Assembly (NCBI RefSeq): GCF_004331385.1 | Contig: NZ_SJON01000023.1 | Coordinates: forward strand, 1-57,048 | Direction of reading: 5' to 3' | Length of the DNA: 57,048 nucleotides | Source: Enterobacter quasihormaechei | GTDB taxonomy: Bacteria; Pseudomonadota; Gammaproteobacteria; Enterobacterales; Enterobacteriaceae | In this document: piece by piece, positions 51,836 to 57,048 of the stretch | How the letters are laid out: the number at the start of each line of letters is the position of its first letter | Numbering within the stretch: the first letter of the stretch is position 1 | Made by a program: the position numbers and the translations under genes | Notes under the pieces: generated by a model | The model's input: only the letters and a program-made list of their open reading frames with translations | Told to the model about the DNA's origin: nothing | Database searches by the model: none

Positions 51836-52330
51836 TGCTGATACAGGGGGGGAAGCTTATCAGGCGTGAACATCATTCCAAGACATTCCCCCCTGAACTG
51901 CGCAATATTTTAAAGGGCATGCGTTTTTGCTGTTCAAAACGTTGCCGGCTACATCCAGGGCTCCAGCCCACAGATGAAGATAATCATTCACCTTTAAAGC
52001 GGCCGGGACGTCATAGGCATGATTACCCAGCCTCCATACCGCCCGTGCCCCTGACCTGGCCCCTACCGGTTGATACCCAGCAGCCATAGCAACGCCAGCT
52101 TTTGGCACAAAGCGGACATTAGGGCGGCCACAATGTAAAAGGGGAGGACGGACGTTCAGAGGGAAACTGATGCTTACCGCTTCGTCGTTGATGCGCCGTC
52201 AGGATAACTTGTCTTTTATCGGCAATAATCAGTGTCTTTTACTTCCCAAAAGACAATAATTCTTAAATCACAATAATCATTGTGAATTATTGCAATAAAT
52301 GCATTAATCTTTTCCCTCTTTTGCTTAGAT

Positions 52331-52501
52331 CCTAAAAAAGTAAAGTCGGAACCTGCGCTAATCCTTGCTGGCTTATGTCAGAACAGCGAATGGAAGAAGG
52401 TCGAATCCCACCTACAGACGTTGCATGATCTGTTGACTAAGTGGATCAGAACTGGCGATGAGAATCCTCCTTCTGAATATCAAAGCCAGGATTACAAATG
52501 A
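52331..52501 (+). pseudogene. C-terminal fragment of an unknown protein
   Basis: A frame with ordinary protein composition (for example NSEWKKVESHLQTLHDLLTKW, ending DYK) runs to a TGA at 52499-52501. It opens only after a stop near 52285 and has no ATG or ribosome site. It appears to be the tail of a deleted gene. Confidence 0.35.
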
Positions 52502-52585
52502 ATAAGTTTGAGCTGATGCAAAAGCAGGAGAAAATTCATAGGGAATCTGGAACTATAGCTATATGCCATTTGATGTTGTATAGGC

Positions 52586-52608
52586 CGATCAGTTTTTCTG
52601 ACTGATCG
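52586..52608 (-). terminator. Terminator-like hairpin after the first LysR gene
   Basis: CGATCAGT (52586-52593) pairs with ACTGATCG (52601-52608) around a 7-base T-rich loop, six bases beyond the LysR stop. Confidence 0.6.
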
Positions 52609-52614
52609 CAAATG

Positions 52615-53538
52615 TTAAACACAATTCGTGCCCCCGGAAATAGTCGTCATTTCCAGTATTTTGGTCAACCATACTCGGAGCGGATTATCATTACTTTTCC
52701 GATGCCAGGCGACAGTAACATCAAACGGGACCATTTTTTCTGGCATCTCCAGTTTACAGTAATTTCCCTGCGCTCCTATCGCTGATGGAATGAAAGCAAT
52801 GGCGTCATTCGCAGTGAAAAAAGCGCCGAGCGTCGTATAACACGGTAACGTAGCGATGACATTATTTTTCATTCCGGCTTTGTTAAAAAAATCATCAACC
52901 AGATTTTCAATATTACCGGCACTCGGAGCAAATTTAACGGCAGGAATGTCTGAAAAGGACATTTTCATTTCAAGTTTTCCCGGAATAGCTGAGCCGTGTC
53001 TGACCACACAGCAGTACTCTTCACGCCGGATGTTTTTGCGTATCAGTCCGGGATCAATATGATTCGAAAAACCCAGTACCAGATCGACATCGCCGGAATT
53101 AAGACTTTCAACGTGGTGCCTGGAATTGAAGTCTTTGATTTCAACGCTGGCCCGCGGTGCCTGCATATGTAGTGTCTTCAGTAAGGATGGAATGATAGTA
53201 AGTTGAGCATATTCGTTTGCCATTATGCATATGCTGAAGTCCTGAATGTTCGGATTAAATACCTGGGGTGAACGAAGCTGGCTAACCTCATCCAGGATTT
53301 TTTCTACTTTAGGCACCAGAGAAAGGGCATAGTCGGTCGCCTCCAGTCCTGCATTCCTGCGTAGAAACAGCTCGGTTCCGAAATAAGTTCTGAGTCTTTT
53401 AAGATATGCACTGACCGCCTGCTGAGAGATATCCAGCTTTGAAGCCACCCTTGAGGCATTGAGTTCTTTAACCAGCAGTAGAAATACACGCATGTGTTTG
53501 ATATCAATGAAATCCAATTCTAGTTGTACCTCATACAA
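52615..53538 (-). CDS. LysR-family transcriptional regulator
   Basis: About 307 residues with the LysR winged helix (MRVFLLLVKELNASRVASKL, then ISQQAVSAYLKRLRTYFGTELFLRR) and a substrate-binding domain. No ATG stands at the usual distance before the helix-turn-helix. The start is probably TTG, at 53538 or at 53517. It is divergent from a short-chain dehydrogenase gene that it probably controls. A perfect ATACAATT/AATTGTAT inverted repeat overlaps its start. Confidence 0.85.
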   Translation of the reverse strand: MYEVQLELDFIDIKHMRVFLLLVKELNASRVASKLDISQQAVSAYLKRLRTYFGTELFLRRNAGLEATDYALSLVPKVEKILDEVSQLRSPQVFNPNIQDFSICIMANEYAQLTIIPSLLKTLHMQAPRASVEIKDFNSRHHVESLNSGDVDLVLGFSNHIDPGLIRKNIRREEYCCVVRHGSAIPGKLEMKMSFSDIPAVKFAPSAGNIENLVDDFFNKAGMKNNVIATLPCYTTLGAFFTANDAIAFIPSAIGAQGNYCKLEMPEKMVPFDVTVAWHRKSNDNPLRVWLTKILEMTTISGGTNCV

Positions 53539-53561
53539 TTACCTATTTATTTAAATTGTAT
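53533..53561. promoter_or_regulatory. Inverted repeat between the LysR and SDR genes
   Basis: ATACAATT (53533-53540) and AATTGTAT (53554-53561), spacer 13. LysR regulators bind such T-N11-A type dyads in the divergent interval. The left arm overlaps the upstream TTG start candidate of the regulator. Confidence 0.55.
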
Positions 53562-53614
53562 CACACCTCGTATATGATTTCTCCCGTATTTCATAAACAT
53601 ATCCGAGGCAAATA

Positions 53615-54223
53615 ATGAAAACTGTAATTCTGATTGGTGCTCAGGGGAAGATGGGTAAAGCGGCGCTGACCGGTTTGGGGGATCACAAAGTTATCACCGC
53701 CAGTCGCTCAGGAAAAGGTACGGACTATCAGGTAGATATTACCAGCCATGAATCTCTGAGAGCTCTTTTCAAAAGCGTCGGCGCATTTGATGCTGTTGTT
53801 AACGCAGTTGGTCACTGCGAGTATGCCAGTTTTGTCGATATGACGGCTGAGCAGTGGGAGCTTACTGTCCAGAGCAAAATGCTGGGTCAGATCAATGTTG
53901 TTAAAATTGGCCTTGAGTACATCAACGACCGCGGCTCATTCACTTTAATTTCCGGCATTCATAATGTGAAACCTATCCCCGGCTCTATTGCTGACGCAAC
54001 AACCAGCGGTGCTATCGACACATTTGTACAGTGTGTGGCTAACGAACTGCCCCGCGGGATCCGTATCAATGTAGTGAACCCAACCGTACTGGAAGAAGCC
54101 TGGGATGTTTACGGCCCTATGCTCCCAGGGTTCCAGCCAGTTCCGGGCAAACTGGTCGGAAAAGCGTTCCAGCGTTCTGTTGACGGATTTATCAACGGTA
54201 AAGTTCTCTTTGTCGATGCCTAA
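53615..54223 (+). CDS. Short-chain dehydrogenase/reductase-like protein
   Basis: A 202-residue Rossmann protein. The nucleotide-binding GAQGKMGKA lies at residues 8-16, VVNAVGH at about 68-74, and RGIRINVVNPTVLEEAW near 145-160. The usual catalytic Tyr-x-x-x-Lys is missing at the expected place, which reads SIADATTSGAID. A short SDR subfamily shares this loss, so it may bind a nucleotide for regulation or use other residues. AGG-like ribosome site before the ATG. Divergent from LysR. Confidence 0.82.
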   Translation: MKTVILIGAQGKMGKAALTGLGDHKVITASRSGKGTDYQVDITSHESLRALFKSVGAFDAVVNAVGHCEYASFVDMTAEQWELTVQSKMLGQINVVKIGLEYINDRGSFTLISGIHNVKPIPGSIADATTSGAIDTFVQCVANELPRGIRINVVNPTVLEEAWDVYGPMLPGFQPVPGKLVGKAFQRSVDGFINGKVLFVDA

Positions 54224-54255
54224 CTGCCAGTCAGTCTGTTATTCAGCGTAACTGC

Positions 54256-54295
54256 TATAGCCTGAGGAGGAGCATAGCTCCGGACTCAGGCTATA
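54256..54295 (+). terminator. Hairpin after the SDR gene
   Basis: TATAGCCTGAG (54256-54266) pairs perfectly with CTCAGGCTATA (54285-54295), with a further inner GGAGC/GCTCC stem. There is no long T-run, but the place between two convergent genes suggests a bidirectional terminator. Confidence 0.65.
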
Positions 54296-54341
54296 TGCGT
54301 TGAAAACTAAATGAATTTATGGGTGATGCTCACGACGGTTT

Positions 54342-55523
54342 TCAGTACGCAGCTTCAGTGCTTCTTTCCCTTTTTTGTAGCGCTCCCGCGAAAATACTGA
54401 GCAGGAAAGCGAAGAAAACGACCGCACCGGCAAGCCAAGTGGTATGCAGGAGACCGAAATGCATTACGACCAGGCCACCTATCCAGGTTCCGCCGGCGAT
54501 ACCGATATTGAAGGCCGATATATTCAGCCCTGATGCCACATCCACAGCTTCAGGAACGAATTTCTCAGCCTCCCTGACAGCCAGATATTGCAGTACAGGG
54601 ACGTTTGCAAATGCGGCAGCACCCCAGACAAATGTAGTGACCAGCATCAGCCATGAATTAGATGCTGTCAGATATAAAGCGAACAACACCAGGGACAGTA
54701 ATAAAAATATAATTTTCAGGGCATTAATAGGGCCGTGTTTGTCAGAGATCCGTCCGCCATACAGATTACCCAGTGCAGCTGCAAAACCGTATACCAGCAT
54801 GACACCGCTTACAGCAGCGGGTGAAAATCCGGATATTTCCTCAAGAGTAGAGGCAAGGTAGGTAAACGTTATAAACGATCCCCCGTACCCGACCGCTGTC
54901 AGGGAATATGCCAGTATCAGTTGGGGGGTTGTCAGAACCCTGAGTAGAAATCTTACTGGCGCGGGTTCAGATTTTTTTATGCCGCGAGGGATCAGTAACA
55001 AGCTGCCTGCAAAGGCGATCATCCCGAGAACAGACACTGACAAAAATGTGGCTCTCCAGCCAAGGTGCTGAGCGATGAAAGTCCCCAGGGGAACACCGGT
55101 GACCAGAGCAACGGTCAGCCCGGCGAACATGATAGCTATTGCACTCGTGGCTTTATCTTTTGGAACAAGGCTGGCAGCGATGGTTGAAGCAATGGAATAG
55201 AACACGCCGTGTGCCATGCCGGTGATGATCCTCGCCACAATCAGCGAAACGAACCCGGGAGCTTGCCAGGCATACAAATTGCTAAGAGTAAAAACGACCA
55301 TCAGGCACAGAAGAAGCGTTTTGCGGGACATTTTTCCTGTGGCTGCAGTTAAAAGAGGTGCACCTACTGCCACCCCCAGCGCATAGAGACTGACAAGCAG
55401 ACCCGCTGACGGTACTGAAACTGATAAATCAGCTGAAATGATGGGAATGATTCCAACAAGGACAAATTCAGCTGTCCCGATAGCATAAGCGCTGATTGTC
55501 AAAGCGAAGAGTGCTATTGGCAT
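54342..55523 (-). CDS. MFS drug/metabolite exporter (AraJ/YdhP type)
   Basis: A 393-residue inner-membrane transporter with 12 predicted helices. The opening FALTISAYAIGTAEFVLVGIIPIIS and the loop LYALGVAVGAPLLTA with KMSRKTLLL (motif A region) are typical of the DHA1 exporters AraJ, YdhP and NepI. It probably exports small molecules by proton antiport; the substrate cannot be told. It is divergent from a LysR gene, the usual arrangement for a regulated exporter. Confidence 0.88.
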   Translation of the reverse strand: MPIALFALTISAYAIGTAEFVLVGIIPIISADLSVSVPSAGLLVSLYALGVAVGAPLLTAATGKMSRKTLLLCLMVVFTLSNLYAWQAPGFVSLIVARIITGMAHGVFYSIASTIAASLVPKDKATSAIAIMFAGLTVALVTGVPLGTFIAQHLGWRATFLSVSVLGMIAFAGSLLLIPRGIKKSEPAPVRFLLRVLTTPQLILAYSLTAVGYGGSFITFTYLASTLEEISGFSPAAVSGVMLVYGFAAALGNLYGGRISDKHGPINALKIIFLLLSLVLFALYLTASNSWLMLVTTFVWGAAAFANVPVLQYLAVREAEKFVPEAVDVASGLNISAFNIGIAGGTWIGGLVVMHFGLLHTTWLAGAVVFFAFLLSIFAGALQKRERSTEAAY

Positions 55524-55622
55524 AAAAATCCTTAATCGATAAATGTAAGGATTAATACTGAAATATCTCTGTGAATAAGAACAGATTTATGCCGTTAAAA
55601 CACTTTTGACTTCAAGGCAAAG

Positions 55623-56519
55623 ATGAAAACAACTTTAGCAGAAATGCAGATATTTATTGCTGTTATAGAAACAGGGACATTATCACGAGCTGCGTATGAG
55701 CTGGATCTTACCGTATCAGCTGTTAGCAGAGCGCTTCGACGACTGGAGGAGAAATTAGATACCGTACTGGTCAGACGCTCAACGCGGAGACTGGAATCCA
55801 CTGAAGAAGGAAGGACATTCCTGGAATATGCCAAACAAATCATTGCTTCAGTAGAGGATGCAGAAGAACATGTCACCATGAAACGTCGTCATCCATCCGG
55901 GAAGATTCGGATCATTGCGTCCACGTCTCTTGTACTGCACGTCATTACACCGGTTCTGCATCGATATCAGAAATGCTATCCTGAGATAGAAATTGAAATA
56001 ATTTCAAATGACAATGTTTATGATTTGCTTGAACACAGAAGTGATGTTGCTGTTTGCATCGGAAAACTCAAAGACTCCGGCTTACATGCGAAGATACTTG
56101 GGCTGTGCCAGATGATGTTTGTTGCCTCTCCGCGATACATTGCAGAGCATGGTATGCCTCATCGAGTTGATGCATTAAAAAGCCACAGGCTGATAGGTTA
56201 CAAACAAAACTCCTTAATGAATGACTGGCCTCTGGATACGGGCGAAGAACACTATTATAAAATTCAGCCATCCATTGTCGCTTCAAACAGTGAGATTATA
56301 AGACAGCTGGCCATTCACTCGTCGGGTATTGCTTGCCTGCCAGAACCGTATGTAAAAAATGATATTACAAAGGGTGATCTTGTCAATCTTAATATAAAAG
56401 AGAAACTGCGTGTCCGCGAACCACTCAATGCGGTTTATTATAAAAACATTGTTCTTCCATCAAGAACCTCATCATTTGTAGAGTTCCTCGCGGAAAGTTT
56501 AGTGTTGCCCTCGGAATAA
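55623..56519 (+). CDS. LysR-family transcriptional regulator
   Basis: A 298-residue LysR regulator. The winged helix is clear in residues 1-60 (LAEMQIFIAVIETGTLSRAA, VSAVSRALRRLEEKL, VRRSTRRLESTEEG), and the C-terminal domain has IASTSLVLHVITPVL. It is divergent from the MFS exporter, 99 bases away, and is likely its regulator. The second half of the gene is rather AT-rich. No clear terminator follows; the 60 bases to the next gene are AT-rich. Confidence 0.88.
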   Translation: MKTTLAEMQIFIAVIETGTLSRAAYELDLTVSAVSRALRRLEEKLDTVLVRRSTRRLESTEEGRTFLEYAKQIIASVEDAEEHVTMKRRHPSGKIRIIASTSLVLHVITPVLHRYQKCYPEIEIEIISNDNVYDLLEHRSDVAVCIGKLKDSGLHAKILGLCQMMFVASPRYIAEHGMPHRVDALKSHRLIGYKQNSLMNDWPLDTGEEHYYKIQPSIVASNSEIIRQLAIHSSGIACLPEPYVKNDITKGDLVNLNIKEKLRVREPLNAVYYKNIVLPSRTSSFVEFLAESLVLPSE

Positions 56520-56579
56520 AAAATTATCCCATATCATTATAAATAAAAGAAAGTGTTACCGGTAAATGTTGGACTGTAA

Positions 56580-57048
<469 letters not shown>

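Larger units (their letters stand above)
51836..52614. other. Gene-poor stretch with remnants
   Basis: Almost 780 bases without a supportable intact gene. The first 270 bases are moderately G+C-rich and open in several frames without ribosome sites. From 52200 to 52330 the DNA is AT-rich. A fragment of a reading frame follows at 52331-52501, then an AT-rich spacer. Confidence 0.5.

Noticed and set aside
51860..52108. 82-codon minus-strand frame after the NTF2-like gene
   Set aside because: Open but without a ribosome site, partner or recognisable domain; treated as remnant DNA.

Overview
The window is most of a conjugative F-type plasmid from an enterobacterium. The gene content and codon use fit Enterobacter, Klebsiella or a close relative, but I cannot fix the species. 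The main evidence is a near-complete F-like transfer (tra/trb) operon, an oriT whose nic core matches that of F, an F-type relaxase (TraI, 1804 aa), a hok/mok toxin locus and an IncFII-superfamily RepA.

Layout. Positions 1-1660 hold the end of the leading region: a small unknown gene, a DUF932 gene and the lytic transglycosylase orf169. Positions 1656-2253 are oriT, with an F-like nic site, a perfect 15-bp inverted repeat, three exact-period 23-bp repeats and an operator-like palindrome before traM. Positions 2254-36406 are the transfer operon: traM, an inverted Arc-like double ribbon-helix-helix gene where traJ and traY would lie, then traA, L, E, K, B, (four unknown membrane genes), V, (unknown), C, trbI, W, (five unknown genes), U, trbC, N, F, (trbA- and traQ-position genes), trbB, (unknown), H, G, S, T, (two unknown), D and I. 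The products build and retract the pilus (A, L, E, K, B, V, C, W, U, F, H, trbB/C/I), stabilise mating pairs (N, G), exclude identical donors (S, T), and couple, nick and unwind the DNA (M, D, I). A ScsC/DsbA-like periplasmic thiol oxidoreductase follows traI.

Positions 37224-39300 are the replicon. An antisense-RNA hairpin with a TTGGCG loop, a coupled leader ORF and a predicted pseudoknot precede repA, and a DnaA box lies downstream. This control region looks like that of IncL/M, IncB and IncI1 plasmids, not classical FII, so the backbone appears to be a hybrid. Positions 39700-42450 carry a DUF4225 gene, a convergent small membrane gene, traX and a putative DNA-binding gene. No finO, finP or traJ is recognisable.

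From 42.5 kb on, the DNA is accessory. An IS91/IS1294-type element has beheaded a gluconate-permease gene. Next come an aldehyde dehydrogenase, relics of IS elements, hok/mok/sok, and a run of chromosome-like redox and detoxification units: nitroreductase with TetR, qorR/qorB, an NTF2-like protein, LysR with an SDR, MFS with LysR. The window ends inside a GH1 6-phospho-beta-glucosidase gene whose catalytic nucleophile Glu reads as Gly.

The points I find most worth checking are the replaced regulatory core (Arc-like gene plus a perfect CRP site before traA), two tandem-paralogue gene pairs inserted in the tra operon, TrbB with CQYS instead of CPYC, the AT-rich patch of TraG that coincides with the known exclusion-specificity region, the hybrid replicon, and the GH1 nucleophile change. 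All calls come from reading the sequence; no database search was run.
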